Below, piece by piece: positions 45,607 to 56,967 of a DNA stretch of 64,000 nucleotides (its first letter is position 1; each line of letters starts with the position of its first letter). Made by a program: the position numbers and the translations under genes. Below the pieces are notes generated by a model, which saw only the letters and a list, made by a program, of their open reading frames with translations, was not told the origin of the DNA and searched no databases. The stretch lies in contig BCIJ01000002.1 in assembly GCA_001599935.1 (NCBI GenBank), forward strand, positions 952,783 to 1,016,782, given 5' to 3'. Source of the DNA: Holtermannia corniformis. Taxonomy: Eukaryota > Basidiomycota > Tremellomycetes > Holtermanniales.

Positions 45607-46625
45607 CGCCTCGGCTCTCTTTGTAGAGCTTGCAAGCTAAAGCAGAGGAATAAAGGAGGTCGCAAAGGGGTGGAAGGGGCTCGGCCCCGTCGATCTTTCG
45701 CTCGGCTGGAGCTGGTGGTGGTGGTGATGGTGATGCCTTTCGGGACGGGGATGTGCTTGAACCGACGCCGACTTTGTGCAGTTTGGCACTGCTGCTACTG
45801 GTACAGTGTCCCCTTGCCCCTTACTGTAGTGTCTGGCTCGCCTGCTAGCCTGTGTGCATTGTGCGGGTGGTGTCATCCCTGCGCTACTGGTGATCGTCGC
45901 GTTTCAGCTCCGTGGACAAAGGGGTGCACTCGCGCAGTCTTGGTCGCACGATCCAAAGACAGGTGAGTGAACCACAAGCTCAGCAAGCAAACATAGCATA
46001 CATACCTTGTACACATGCGCCCCGCTATGTATCGACCCGCAAGGCCTCGGCCGCTACGGACGGTAAAGGTAGTTTCACAAGTCTCCTATCCCGAGCGCCT
46101 CTCCTTTCGAGCCCGGACGTTTCCACACGCGGTCGTTAGACGGACCAAAAGGTAGATTGCGCATCTGGACCCCTTGCCGCGGGCAGATCAGGTATGGAAG
46201 CTGCGCACGGTTCTGGGGTGCCGTGCTATGCGGGTACGCAAGACCGCAGTGTGACCATGCCCGCCGTCCTTGCGTGCAGCAAGGAGGACAGCTAAAACAA
46301 GCGGGTTTGGTAGTCGCCGTCGAATAACGGGCGCAGCGCCGATGCGTTGCATGTGGTCTTCAGGACTGAAGCTGCCCTGGAGGCTCGCCCTGGTGCTAGA
46401 CCCAACGCCAAGGACCATGTGGTGCATGCGGTACCACTAGTAGCGCTCTCACTACTCTCATCACTAGCTCGACGCTGGAACCAGCAGTAGTCCTGCTGAG
46501 CACGGTCCAACCCAATCAGCGAGCGCCGAAAGCCGACATGATCTGTTTCATGTGCTTCGCAGATGTCCGTGCGTGCGAGCTGTACGCTGATCGCTTGGGT
46601 GCGCATCACGTCCGCTCACTCAACG
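45607..46625. other. intergenic region with GGT/GAT-type microsatellite
   Basis: About 1 kb between divergent genes. A short run of GTG/GAT trinucleotides lies at about 45712-45737. The rest shows no gene, RNA or transposon signature. Confidence 0.4.
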
Positions 46626-48223
46626 ATGGACGCCTCACGAATGGTGCTCGGCATGGTACTTCGGCGTACAAGCTGCTGGGAGCGTCCACTGGCCTCAACA
46701 AGCCGGCGTGCTTGTCTCACCACTAGTCTCTGCCGAAGACAATTCAAGACCGCTCAACCAGACACCCCGGCGACGGACAGTTTCGAGCTCGGACCTGTGC
46801 GTCGATTGCTCACTGCGAGCTTCCAAGTGGGTATCTAGACTGAGCATTTCAGCCCGCTGTTTACGTCTCGGATTCGCACGACCCGTGGTTCAACCTCTCC
46901 TACGAAGACTGGTAAGCTGCTGGACAGTTCTACGTCGCTTCACATTAACGACGTCCAGGTTGCTCCGTAACACTCCAGTAGCTCAGCCTGTGCTGTTCTT
47001 ATACCGAAATCGAGCTTGCGTCGTCATTGGCCGAAATCAGGTCCGTGCTTGAGCTCAACCGGCAAGGTCGGAGCTGACTGGTGCGCAGAATCCATGGAAG
47101 GAGACCTCGCCGGCGTATCTGGAGAGTCAAGATCTGCCGCTTGTACGGAGAAGATCGGGTGGCGGGACAGTGTATCACGTTTGTACACTCTTCTCGGCCC
47201 AGCGCAGGTCTGATATGTAACTAGGACCTCGGCAACACCAACTTCTCCATCTTGCTCCCCAGAGTCCTCTTCACGCGATCACATGGCGCCGAGCTTGTTG
47301 CGCGCGCTATACGGGAGGGGCTGGGCGTCGAGCAGTGTACAGTCAACGAGCGGAACGACGTGATCGTGCGCACAGCCGAGGGGGATCGCAAGATGAGTTT
47401 TGTACGTCGTGAACGGGATAGCGCTGACGTGATTTGCGGTTACGTATCTGGCTCGGCGTATAAAATCGTTCAACATCGTGCATATCATCACGGCACGATG
47501 CTGATCTCGTCATCACTCGATAGCCTGGGTCAGAGCTTACGCTCAAGCTCAGTCAGTCTCTTTTCCCACATGGATTGCATATTGACCCGCAGCATAGCCA
47601 AACTTGCAAACCAAAGGCATCGCATCGTTCAGATCACCCGTCACGACGCTCAACGCCCACCGCTCTGCCACAAGTAGCCCGATCACGCACGAGACGTTTG
47701 TGGACGCTGTCGTAGGAGAGTTTGAGCGCGTGTATGCGCAAAATGAACTTCAGACCGAGGTTCAGACCGTGCGAGAAGAAGACGTGAAGGAACCAATGAT
47801 CTGGAAGGGGGTCGAGGAGCTCAAGGTCCGTTGGCTACGAATGAGGATGATGTTGGTGCTGATGCAGCGAATAGAGCTGGGAATGGCAGTATGGTCAAAC
47901 GCCCGAGTTTACAAATACAATCGACGGCGAGCTTCCGTTCGGCGACATCGTCAGTCCACTCTATCAATCGTCAATTCATCGCTGATCACTCTGTTCATCG
48001 ATCGCAGAGAGCAGACATTGCCGCTCGACACGCTATTATCACCTCGCTCTCACTTGCCTATACGCACCAAGCGTACGATTCGCCGATCGATCAAGATGAT
48101 CTTGACGAGGTCGCGAAGCGGCTGGTGGGACGGTGCTATGCGACACTGAAGGCTCAGAGGGATGAGGAGGTGGAGGTGGAGGGACTGAGTGAGGTCGTGC
48201 AGTGGTTGCGGAAAGCAATGTGA
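46626..48223 (+). CDS. AIM22: mitochondrial lipoyltransferase / lipoate-protein ligase
   Basis: Attaches lipoyl groups to 2-oxoacid dehydrogenase E2 subunits and related proteins in mitochondria. The chosen start (46626) gives an Arg/Ser/Thr-rich presequence (MDASRMVLGMVLRRTSCW). An upstream in-frame ATG at 46563 is an alternative. Core: [76 protein letters not shown], and SGSAYKIVQHRAYHHGTMLI with the catalytic Lys. Then come PVTTLN, THETFVDAVVGEF and the accessory domain SWEWQYGQTPEF to VVQWLRKAM. About eight introns; the last (after FGDI) rejoins frame at RADIAARHA. Length and motif order are normal for LIPT1/Aim22. Confidence 0.85.
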
Positions 48224-48645
48224 ATCTTGGGTGCGGTGATTGTGGACGCCTTGATGCGCTCTTGCGCGTGCTCAAGCTTTGACGAGACCACCGTGATTTC
48301 GTGGGTTTGCGATGGCTCTCATAGGCTTCACTTGCTCAGGCGATCCGACATTAGGAGCTGGTCTCATGAAGTGTCTACATGAGAGTGGAAAGCGCCTCCT
48401 GTCTGCTGCATGCTGCTCGCAAGTGTTTCGACAAACAGCCGCACCCCAGCTTGAGCCGGATACGACTCGCGCAACTCAGATTCGGTCGCAACCGACTGCA
48501 TCCTGGAATTGCGGCGGCCGGCGCGGCAATATGGACAAAGGAACTTCTCCCTTGAGCGGGGCTACTTGTTTTTGGAGGCGAAGTATAAGGTTTTCTTGCA
48601 GGGTTCTAACGACAACCGCTAGCGAAGAGAGCTGTCTGCAGAAAC
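48224..48645. other. intergenic region
   Basis: About 420 bp without a recognisable gene; it presumably contains the promoter of the next small gene. Confidence 0.4.
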
Positions 48646-48975
48646 ATGTCGTCGTTTGATCAATCTGCGCCGTTCACCATCGAGGACGTTGGCAGATCAA
48701 CGTCTTCCACCGCTCAGAGGTTGGTCGCCAAGCTAGACCAGACGCAGCTTCAATATGCTGAAGAACAGTTGACGATCTGTTGGAACGCGCGAAGCAAAAG
48801 GACTGATGAACCCGGCAACATGTTATATGACGTGTGGTTCTCAAACTTCTCTTGGTACCTGGGCAGCAAGACCGGTTGGGATGAGAACGAGCAAAAGGCT
48901 TTTGCGGCCGCGGCGAAAGAAGTCTGCACGGCGGAGATAGCGAATTCAAAGATGGGCAGCCTCAGTCTGAATTGA
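48646..48975 (+). CDS. small protein of unknown function, tandem pair copy 1
   Basis: Single exon, ATG 48646, 109 residues, intronless in a region of intron-rich genes. It is a paralog of the gene at 49294-49728. FTIEDVGRSTSSTAQRLVAK matches YSLEAIGKDTS...ESLVEG, LQYAEEQLTICWN matches LHSHIQNCW, and YDVWFSNFSWYL matches FDFGYWTWFDNL. DENEQKAFAAAAKEV matches SEEEKAAFVDAARNV, and both end in a Ser-Leu-Asn/Ser motif. Helical, no signal peptide. Family not recognised. The pair lies directly left of the CACTA transposon. Confidence 0.6.
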   Translation: MSSFDQSAPFTIEDVGRSTSSTAQRLVAKLDQTQLQYAEEQLTICWNARSKRTDEPGNMLYDVWFSNFSWYLGSKTGWDENEQKAFAAAAKEVCTAEIANSKMGSLSLN

Positions 48976-49293
48976 GCAGGGACTCATCCAGAGTACCCAT
49001 TGGCGCTAGTGGACGCATGCATTCGGCACTCGCCGAGCTCATGATCTACGTTCACAAGAGCTGTACAGTATGCCGACGAGGGATATCGATTGCCGACTGC
49101 AGCTGTATGGTGCGGCTCCAATACCATCTCTCGAGCTTCTCCTGCGCCCTGGCCCAGGTTCGGTGACATACAGAAGTGGTATCTTTGCCTTCTATGCGTA
49201 TCGACCCAGAAGTACAAGCATCCCGATTCTCGGGCGCCTTCTCACAAAGGTGATAATCCGTTCAAGGGAGCCTTCTCGTCAGTAAGCCCCTAT

Positions 49294-49728
49294 ATGATTA
49301 GGTCGTACCCGGACCCAGTCCCAGATCAGCTAGCTTTCGACGACCAGCTCGACGACTCATCAACGAAAGTCATCATTTTGAAGATGTTGGACAAGGTCGA
49401 CGTGCCATACAGCCTGGAGGCTATCGGGAAGGATACATCGACCTCACCCACGGGCGAGAGCTTAGTGGAGGGTCTCAACGCAGATCAACGCAGCGAGCTC
49501 CACAGCCACATCCAAAATTGTTGGACTGTAGCACCGCCGCAGACCATTAACACGTTCGATTTCGGCTACTGGACCTGGTTCGACAATCTGGCCGAAAAAT
49601 TGCCGGAAACCGTTGTTTGGAGTGAGGAAGAGAAGGCAGCATTCGTGGATGCTGCCCGAAATGTGGCCACTAACACGCTGAGGGCTCAGCAACTAGCTTC
49701 GGGCGTGAACAGCATCAATCTCTCGTGA
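49294..49728 (+). CDS. small protein of unknown function, tandem pair copy 2
   Basis: Single exon with an ATG at 49294-49296, 144 residues. The frame is open upstream to about 49090 without another ATG. It has 35 extra N-terminal residues compared with copy 1 (starting MIRSYPDPVPDQLAFDDQ); the remaining 109 residues align along their whole length. Conserved Trp and Glu/Ala-rich helix positions (WTWFDNL, SEEEKAAFVDAARN) suggest a compact helical fold. Function unknown. Its stop is 366 bp from the left end of the transposon. Confidence 0.6.
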   Translation: MIRSYPDPVPDQLAFDDQLDDSSTKVIILKMLDKVDVPYSLEAIGKDTSTSPTGESLVEGLNADQRSELHSHIQNCWTVAPPQTINTFDFGYWTWFDNLAEKLPETVVWSEEEKAAFVDAARNVATNTLRAQQLASGVNSINLS

Positions 49729-50090
49729 AGTCTGTTGTCGCTATTAGGATATACCTTCTAGCTTGGCATCTGCAATTTTTTGTGAACTCAGTTGTGAGTG
49801 AGAGTCGACAGGAAGAGTTGCGTCAGGTCAATGTCACGGCTATGAAGCTGTCTTGCGTCTCCTTGGCGCAGCCCATCTTCCCTCCCCTGCAAAGAATCAC
49901 AGCCTTCTTGGATGCATCTGACGGTGCTCGAGCATACGAGTGAGCAAAGACAATCAGGTGCGCTTCCTGACCACCCGACACATGTGACTTGAGGTCATAC
50001 TGCAAACATTCATCACATCTTGCATCGCGATATGGCCTGATATGCGATCTTGGCTGTAGCTTCTGCTTGACTCGCCACGGCTTCACTGAC

Positions 50091-50093
50091 AGG
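50091..50093. repeat. target-site duplication, left (AGG)
   Basis: The three bases AGG immediately left of the transposon end. The same three follow its right end at 56826-56828. A 3-bp duplication is the CACTA-superfamily hallmark. Confidence 0.85.
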
Positions 50094-50133
50094 CACTGCG
50101 GGCCAAGCCGATGGCTGTTTTTTGGCAGCCACG
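50094..50133 (+). repeat. left terminal inverted repeat, 40 bp
   Basis: Identical, as reverse complement, to 56786-56825 over 40 bp. The terminus is CACTG, a known variant of the CACTA end. Confidence 0.93.
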
Positions 50134-50476
50134 ATGTGGCCACGGTGGCTGCCACGTCGGCACAAAAATCAGGCAGCCATGATGCAGCCATGTGGCGCCC
50201 ATGTAACGACCGTCGAGGGCCGCCAAAATTCGCCTACGTAGCAGCCATGATGGTCATTTCGCCAGTCCTTTGAGCAGGCAGCCATGATAGTCGGCAGCCA
50301 TCAACCTTTGGTGTGACCATAGCAGTAATGGAGCATCATGACGTGGCATCCACAGCATCTTATCACACTTTGACCTCCAAAACCCGCGAACTTTCTCAAG
50401 CCTTCCCTCGGCAACTCTCTCAACTTACCATCAACCCATCACGTCTTATCAACGCCTTCTCTGATCCTTGCCTACA

Positions 50477-52404
50477 ATGGTGCGTTTGAAAGCTGTGATT
50501 GTCAGCTACACAGTGGGCGTTGGTTCTGATGTTCTACTTAGCCTGAAAGCCGTTTCAAGAGTGCCAGACACGGTGCCTTCGAGTTCGCTCCCCTCGAGAA
50601 CCCACCGGCTTTCCCTGATCCTGATGCATCGCTTGCGGAGAAAGTCGAGCATGTCCAAGAGACCCGCAAGCGAGCCATGAGAGTGGCCGCAGCCGTCAGG
50701 ATGCCGAAGCCAGAGATCTGCGCGCCCAACGAGTTGATCTCGAAGGGTCTGTCGAAATCGGTGGCGAATGTCTTGAGCCAAGGCATCGACGCCGTCAGGG
50801 AGCTTCGACAGAGCTGTATCCAGCTCAATGACGCTGTTGGACAGCTCTTGCCGCTGCTTGAGACTGCGCGATCCGAGGGCGAAGAGGCCGGTGCGCAGGC
50901 CGAGCGCGCACGGACCGATAATCGGTTCAACGACATCCTGGCGCGATTGGCGGTGTTGGAACAGGGCAGTGGTACAGGAGAGGGGTCATCAAGGCCCAGG
51001 AAGCAGGCAAAGAAGGCGATCGAGGTCCCTCGGGAATGCTCAGTGAGTTTTGATCATGTCTTCTCGCGCGTGTACTTACCTCGTACAGGATGCCGTCCAC
51101 CTCGTCTTCCACAAGCTCTTGTGGAAGAAGTATGCCCATGCGACTGAGCCAGTGATTTCGGAGCTCGATACGTGGCCAGAGCCAACCGAGGATGGCATGG
51201 CATCGATCGAGATTGCCGAGCAGGGCCAAACCGGGTACAAAGACGTGTTCCGGCCGAACTGGGATGACGCAGATGACGAGCAGTGAGTACGATCGCCTGC
51301 AGAAACCCTGTGTGCTTACCAATCATGTTACGCAGCTCTGCGGTTTTCCTCGAGAACGTGCGCAGTCTTGTTGCAGACACCGAAGGCGCAGCTGTTTGGT
51401 CGCCAGAAGCCATCGGTGCTGCTGTCAAGCAGTACTGGCACACTGCCAGTCGTGGCTATGCACGCCAGCAGGAGGGCAGCAAGGAGCATCAGCAGGCAGC
51501 TCGGCAGTCGTCGAGTAAGAAGTTCAAGGTTCGCGGCAACAGCGTGAGTTTCATGATTGGTGTTAATTCACTCACTGAATGCCGTTCAAGCTCGCTGCCG
51601 CTCGCACCAAGGCCTACCCTTCTTCGCTGCTCAACCAGAGCAAACAGCGCGCGATGTTCGCCATGGCCTTCGAGCAAAGTGGTCGGTGTCCGGCGTTCTT
51701 GTATAGGACGCACAAGAACGGCGAGATCGACGACGGGCTTGAGCGCAAGGACGGCATCGACGAATGGGACATCTATTTGTCGATTGCCGTCAAGCGCGGC
51801 GTGTGTTCGACTCGAGATAAAGCCGAGGTGCGCTTGGTTGCCGATGAGCGTTGGTGGTCGCACGACGTGAGTACCTGTTGCTTTAATCAGTAGTCACGAA
51901 GCGCTGTGCTCATACCTGTAGATGCGGCTGGCGTGCTGGGTGCTCGAGGAGGAGATTCTTGCTGTGCAGAGTCGCTCCATTGCACGAAAGCCGTCGTTCC
52001 ACGTCCCTCGTGACTTCTGGCCCGAGCTCAAGCTGCCTGTGATCCGTCCGCGCATCCCTGGCACTTCCGACCCGCAGCCAGATGGCCCAGGGTCGGTCAT
52101 TACCCGCTCGATGGTCGACGATGAGATCCTGCTCGACAACCGTCACCGTCTGTGGGTCCAAAGCTTGTATGACGATCCCGAAATGGCCAGCGGGGATGAC
52201 GAGCTGCCGCCATTGCACGAGCTGCTGACGCAGCCTGTGCATGCGGATTTGAGAGTGGCTGTGGATCTCCATATCCAGCTGCCGAGGCGGAGGGGACGAT
52301 CTGAGCTCCGTGCAATTGTCGATGCGCGCTTGAATGGTGATATGGGTCGCCTGAATGCCCTGCTTGAGGACGAGGAGGGTGCGCTGATGGACGAGGACGA
52401 GTAG
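50477..52404 (+). CDS. transposon-encoded second protein (TnpA-position gene)
   Basis: Six exons: 50477-50479 (ATG only), 50542-51042, 51089-51282, 51336-51543, 51591-51866 and 51922-52404; 554 residues. The N-terminal part (MPESRFKSARHGAFEFAPLE) leads to a helical, probably coiled-coil region (SVANVLSQGIDAVRELRQS to LARLAVLEQG). The middle has AVHLVFHKLLWKKY and VKQYWHTASRGYARQQ. The later part has KAYPSSLLNQSKQRAMFAMAF and DEWDIYLSIAVKRGVCS, with an acidic end. No known domain was recognised. By position it corresponds to the accessory DNA-binding protein (TnpA-like) that accompanies Tnp2 transposases in plants, but sequence similarity to TnpA is not claimed. It is convergent with the transposase gene, 375 bp apart. 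Confidence 0.75.
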
Positions 52405-52779
52405 TTGCTAGATGGAGATGTGAAGTTGTATTATCTGTGTAGAAATCAGAACATGAGTGAGCGTATTTTGGAGTGTGTCGCAGCGTTTGACTGGGCGTGG
52501 GACAACCTGCATGATAGCGTGTATAACGGCACGATGTCCTAGTCAAAGCTGCACGCAGTGGATTAGTACGGGCGCTCTGAATCATGCAAACTTACCCTGT
52601 CAACCGGAATTGTAGCCCAGAGCAGATCTGACGATGCAGCAGCTGGATCAGATCGTACCGGCAGAACTGCCACGGGTCGCAGTGACTCGAGCTCGATTGA
52701 ACGCAAGTAGATGACCTGTAGATCCTGCAGATAACCAGCTTTATGCAGGCGAATATTCAGATGGGGACTATGCGAGATA

Positions 52780-55700
52780 TCAGCTCATGTTTGTTGCGGA
52801 ATACACTAACAATCGTGAATAACCGTACCGATCTGGCCCCTCCCAAGCCTTCATCCACCGAATTGCAGCAAATAGGCGTGTTGTTTGCTGTCCATCGACC
52901 GTAAGGGCGTGCTGGAATATGGACATGATCACGCCGCAGCGTCCGCTCTTGGCTAGATCGCAGCGCAGGACAACGCGCTGCTGTCGACTTTGGACGAGGC
53001 TATCCCTGATATCGCCAAAGATCAGGTTTGCCGGATTGATGACAACATTGCCAAATGCAGCGGCTTTGAGGACACGTCGGCCATTCTTGATAGACGAGTA
53101 TCTTGTAATCGCGTCACCAAGCAGTGGCAAACTTCGATCCTGTGATATCTCATGTATCGAGCGCGTCTTGAGCTGGAACCGTCGCGAGTAGCACTCCTGC
53201 AGCGCGCGGGACTCGATAGGCGACAGAGCGTCTGCACGTGCCTGCCCCAAGCCGTGCAGGATGTCATCTGAGCGAGCTTCGTCCGCATCGGCAAGTGTCT
53301 GCACCTCGGACTCAGCAATCATTGCCGCTGCTTGCTCTGCTGCCGGTAGAGTCTGCAGCAAGTGCTTGTCAAACACTCGCTTGATGTCGAGTGCGGCTGA
53401 GCTGGTGTTCGCCCAAACACTTGCCAATTTATCGGCTTGAGGTCGGATCAGGCGAGAGCGCGTAAATCCCGTCATCACCGTTGAGACTAGATCCTGAGGC
53501 CGTCCATTGGTGTTCATCTCTTTGAGCAGCTTGTTGATGCGCTCAAAGACGAAAGACCATGTGCCGTACACCGGTCCGTGGGCTCGAATGTCGTCGCAGA
53601 TGTGTTTGACAACGTGGATGTTGGTCCAAGCAACCAGAGACGGATGTAGGCGAAGCACGAGCTTCTGCCAATCGGCAATGAGACCTTGAGCGATGTCGAT
53701 CTGCACGTTGCTGACCACAGGGCGCATAAGCAGGTTGAGGATCTCGCTGAATGACAGATAGGCAACAAGCTCGTCGCGCGAGAGCTTGTTGTTGCGTGCC
53801 TCGGCTCGGTGATGCTGCTTTGTCGAGCCGTGACCTATCTCTGCCCATAAGACAGGCAGAACCAGAGGTGCGATGACTTGAATCCACGAGCGAAAGTCGT
53901 CGGCGGTTGGACTGCCGGCTGCAGGAAGGCCAAACTTGCGATGCACACCCGTAACGCATGTTGGCAGGCAGATCTGTGCTCAGTTAATTTATATGACGTT
54001 GCAATGTTGTTTATACTGACCTGGGCAAGGATGCCGTGCATGTAGACCAAGTCCCTCTTGCGCAAGATCACTTTGGCACCCGGTGTAGACTTTTTTGGAT
54101 CGGCAAGCCGTCTGCGCTTGGCACCAGGGATAGCAGAGGCCACGGAGGCCACAGATGTGTCTGTCTCGTGCCCAGACATGTCTTCCTCGTTGGCTTCCTT
54201 GAAGTCATGCTTGCCATCAATCCAAACGAGCTTGAAGTACGTCTTGGCAAAGCCCGAGAAGCAGGCGTGCATCGGATCAAAGACCGTAGCTGCGCCAAGA
54301 TCGAGGTACGGCAGCAGATCAAGCGCAGAGAGGTTGCCGGCTTCCATATTGACGTCCCGTGCGATATCCAAGCGCCGGATTTGAGGGAACGGCTTGGCCT
54401 TCAGATACACGGGCTTTGTACGCTTGAGTCCCTCATCGACTCGCCTCTGTTCGGCCTCAGCGTGCGCAGCTTCTGCTCTGGCGATCCGCTCTTCAAGATC
54501 CTTGAACTGCTGCATGACTGCGCGCTTGATCGAGCCGTAATCCTTGAGAGCGAAGTCTTGGGTAGCCAATAGAGCAGTCCTGACGGCGTTGCAGCGCAGG
54601 CAGCAGTGCTGCGGCGACGAATAGGAGGGTGCGCCAATGATCGAACAGGCTGCAGGCCGATCGCAGCAGATAGCACCGATCTTGATGCGGATCTTGCGTC
54701 CTGCAGGGTAGGCGGGTGTTGGCACCACAAGACCGTGCGCCCAGGCGTGCCGTAGCTCCAGGGCAAGAGGCAGCAGCAGTTTCCAAAGCAGGTGATGCTT
54801 TGGCTGGCTTGGACCGGGTGTAATACCAAACAGCATCGTGAGCGTCAGGGAGCGACGCAGGGTGATCGGCAGGTCGGCAAGCTGGCCAGAGATGGGCCCG
54901 ACAGAGATCGCTGCCGAGCTCATCATGCTATGCGGGTTGTACCAATCGATAGCAAGATTGAGCGTGAGGACGTCATCGTCGGCTTGCGCCAGCGGCTTGC
55001 CATCGGCGCCAAGCACTGCTTGCCATAGTGCACCGTCATCTTGCTCCCGATATATCTTGAGAGGCGCAGGGAGAGGGGCGCCAATACTGCGTGCTGTATT
55101 GTACTCCATCTGCGCTGCCTCGGCATCGGCAGCATCGCGAGCAACTTTGAGTCTGGCTCTGTGGAACGCCAGCGACTCAATCTTGTCAACCGAGAGGACG
55201 TGTTGCAGCTCGGCTGCCAGAGACGATCGCGGGAAGACGAGAGCTTTGAGTTTGGTCGCAGCGTCATTTCGCAGGGCTGCTCCGCATGCAGAACACTCGC
55301 GAGGTACCTTGTTGAGGTCCTGATAGTCGTCTGGCGATTTGAAGTCATACAGGACTTCAAAACAGTCGGCGTTTGGACAGACGAGATGCGAAAGGAGCTC
55401 TGGTTGACCCATGTGTCGTAGCGATGTCCGGAGCGTCGATGGACCAGGCCACTCCATCTCTGGACCAGCGGCTGAGCCTTGTAGGCCAGCCAAGCACACG
55501 TCGTGCACGTGGTGGCAGAGCGCCGTGATCATTTGAATGGCAAAATCACAACCACGCCGTGACAGACCGAAGTAGCCGTTCAATGCTAAGACAATCAAGC
55601 CAATGGTATGGGCCAGGAGTGTGTAGGCACGGCGAGTAGGCGTAGGTGGCGGCACGGAGGTGAAAGAAAGAGCTGCAGGGATCGGATGAGGCCAAACATC

Positions 55701-56426
55701 GAGATTATCGTGTAGATCGGGATGAAAGACGTGTGTAGGCGCCGCGGTGACCGGGACGGGTATTGAATCAAGGTCCATCGCTGACCCATCGTTCTCAGCA
55801 TCAGGGTGGATGCTGCCGTGGATGCCGTCGTGGATCCCAAGCTCGTTTTGGATTGCCGCGATACGAGGGTAGCCATCCTCATCGATTGAGATGCTGCTGC
55901 TGCTCTCGGCGCCTGACTCTGACGGCGAGTCGACTATCAGAGGTCTGGCAGAGGCTTGACTGCTACTGGCGGCTGGTAAAGCGTCTGTGGGGCTACCAGG
56001 AGGAGTGTACCCGTCATCGGCACCTGCAGGCCAATCGGGAAGCTCTGGCAGATTGAAGACCGGCTGAGATGACCCTGCAGATGGTCGACGCGATAATGGG
56101 ACAGCCTGGGTGAATGGGGAAGGGGCAGGGACAGGCTGATAGCCAGGATTCGAAGCAGGGACGGGTGTTGGCCGCGAGGACGATGACGCGGTCCGTGCGC
56201 GCAGCTCGAGTTGCCGCTGGTCCTCTTTATGCTTCTTGAATGTGTCCCCGCGAATCTTCAGACCCTGCTGGCCACCCTTTTGCACGCATTTAGGGCATTT
56301 GCACCAGCCGAAACGCTTGTTGTACTACTCAAAGATTAGTCAGAGCCTGGGCAGTGCAAAGCAGCGATTGCGTACGATAGTCTTGTTCTGGGCCCATAAA
56401 GCCTCGTAGTCTTCATCAGGCAGCAT
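52780..56426 (-). CDS. Tnp2-like CACTA transposase
   Basis: Three exons, 56426-56376, 56324-54021 and 53973-52780, give 1,182 residues, intact. N-terminal MLPDEDYEALWAQN; a short Cys cluster WCKCPKCVQKG; a Ser/Pro-rich linker of about 200 residues. A zinc-ribbon-like region follows with LVCPNADC and CSACGAAL. The central domain has the ADLP-like CCDRPAACSIIGAPS followed by HCCLRC. Then comes FDPMHACFSGFAKTYFKLVW, typical of fungal Tnp2 proteins (pattern DxMHxxxxG). The C-terminal part includes WIQVIAPLVLPVLW, HPSLVAWTNIHVVKHICDD and HGPVYGTWSFVFERINKLLK, matching family features. No frameshift or stop is seen. The enzyme should cut and join the element ends. Family assignment is from motif recognition, without a search. 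Confidence 0.85.
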
Positions 56427-56785
56427 GTCAGATGGCTATTTGAGCAAGTTTGAAGTGCAGAAAGTGGGTGGCGATTGTAGACGGTGGATGTGAATCACTG
56501 AGTTGAGCGTGAGAATCAGCTGCAAGTTTGAGATGAAAAGGCACGTGATCTCACCCATGGCTGCAACACAGTCCAACTGCAGATGCCCATGGTAGCTGCT
56601 TCGCCAGCAAGTTGGTTCCGTGCTTACGGTGGTCGCTATGCAGGCGTCGTCAAGTTGCCCATGATGGTTGCGGGTGCATTTGTTGCTTATGTAACAGCTA
56701 TCAACAGCTACTTTGGGTAGTGTACGTAGCAGCCACGCACGGCTCAGAGGTATTGGAGCCTACGTGGCGCCCACGGTGGTTGCTA

Positions 56786-56825
56786 CGTGGCTGCCAAAAA
56801 ACAGCCATCGGCTTGGCCCGCAGTG
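56786..56825 (-). repeat. right terminal inverted repeat, 40 bp
   Basis: Perfect reverse complement of 50094-50133; followed by the target duplication AGG at 56826-56828. Confidence 0.93.
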
Positions 56826-56967
56826 AGGTTGAGCGGCAGAAGCGTGTGACTTGTGCATGCTAGCATCATGCTAGCTACTCACTAAGGCCCGGGTAGGCGC
56901 GCCGGTGGTCCCGGCTGAGCTCCAGTGGGACCCCTGGAGCGAGCGTACATCTACAACACTCGATTCC

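Larger units (their letters stand above)
50094..56825. mobile_element. complete CACTA (EnSpm-type) DNA transposon, 6,732 bp
   Basis: The element begins CACTGCGGGCCAAGCC and ends with the exact reverse complement; the perfect terminal repeat is 40 bp long. It is flanked by AGG on both sides. The subterminal 200-270 bp at each end carry repeated GCAGCCA/TGGCTGC-type heptamers in both orientations, as CACTA elements do for transposase binding. It carries two convergent intact genes: a Tnp2-like transposase (minus) and a second gene of unknown type (plus). Perfect ends, open frames and clean splice sites indicate a young, possibly active copy. It lies between the small tandem pair and a Zn2Cys6 regulator gene. 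Confidence 0.93.

Noticed and set aside
52780..56426. Assignment of the transposase to the KDZ (Kyakuja/Dileera/Zisupton) group because of its early Cys cluster
   Set aside because: The CACTG ends, 3-bp duplication and DPMHxxxxG-type core fit Tnp2/CACTA; KDZ elements duplicate 8 bp.
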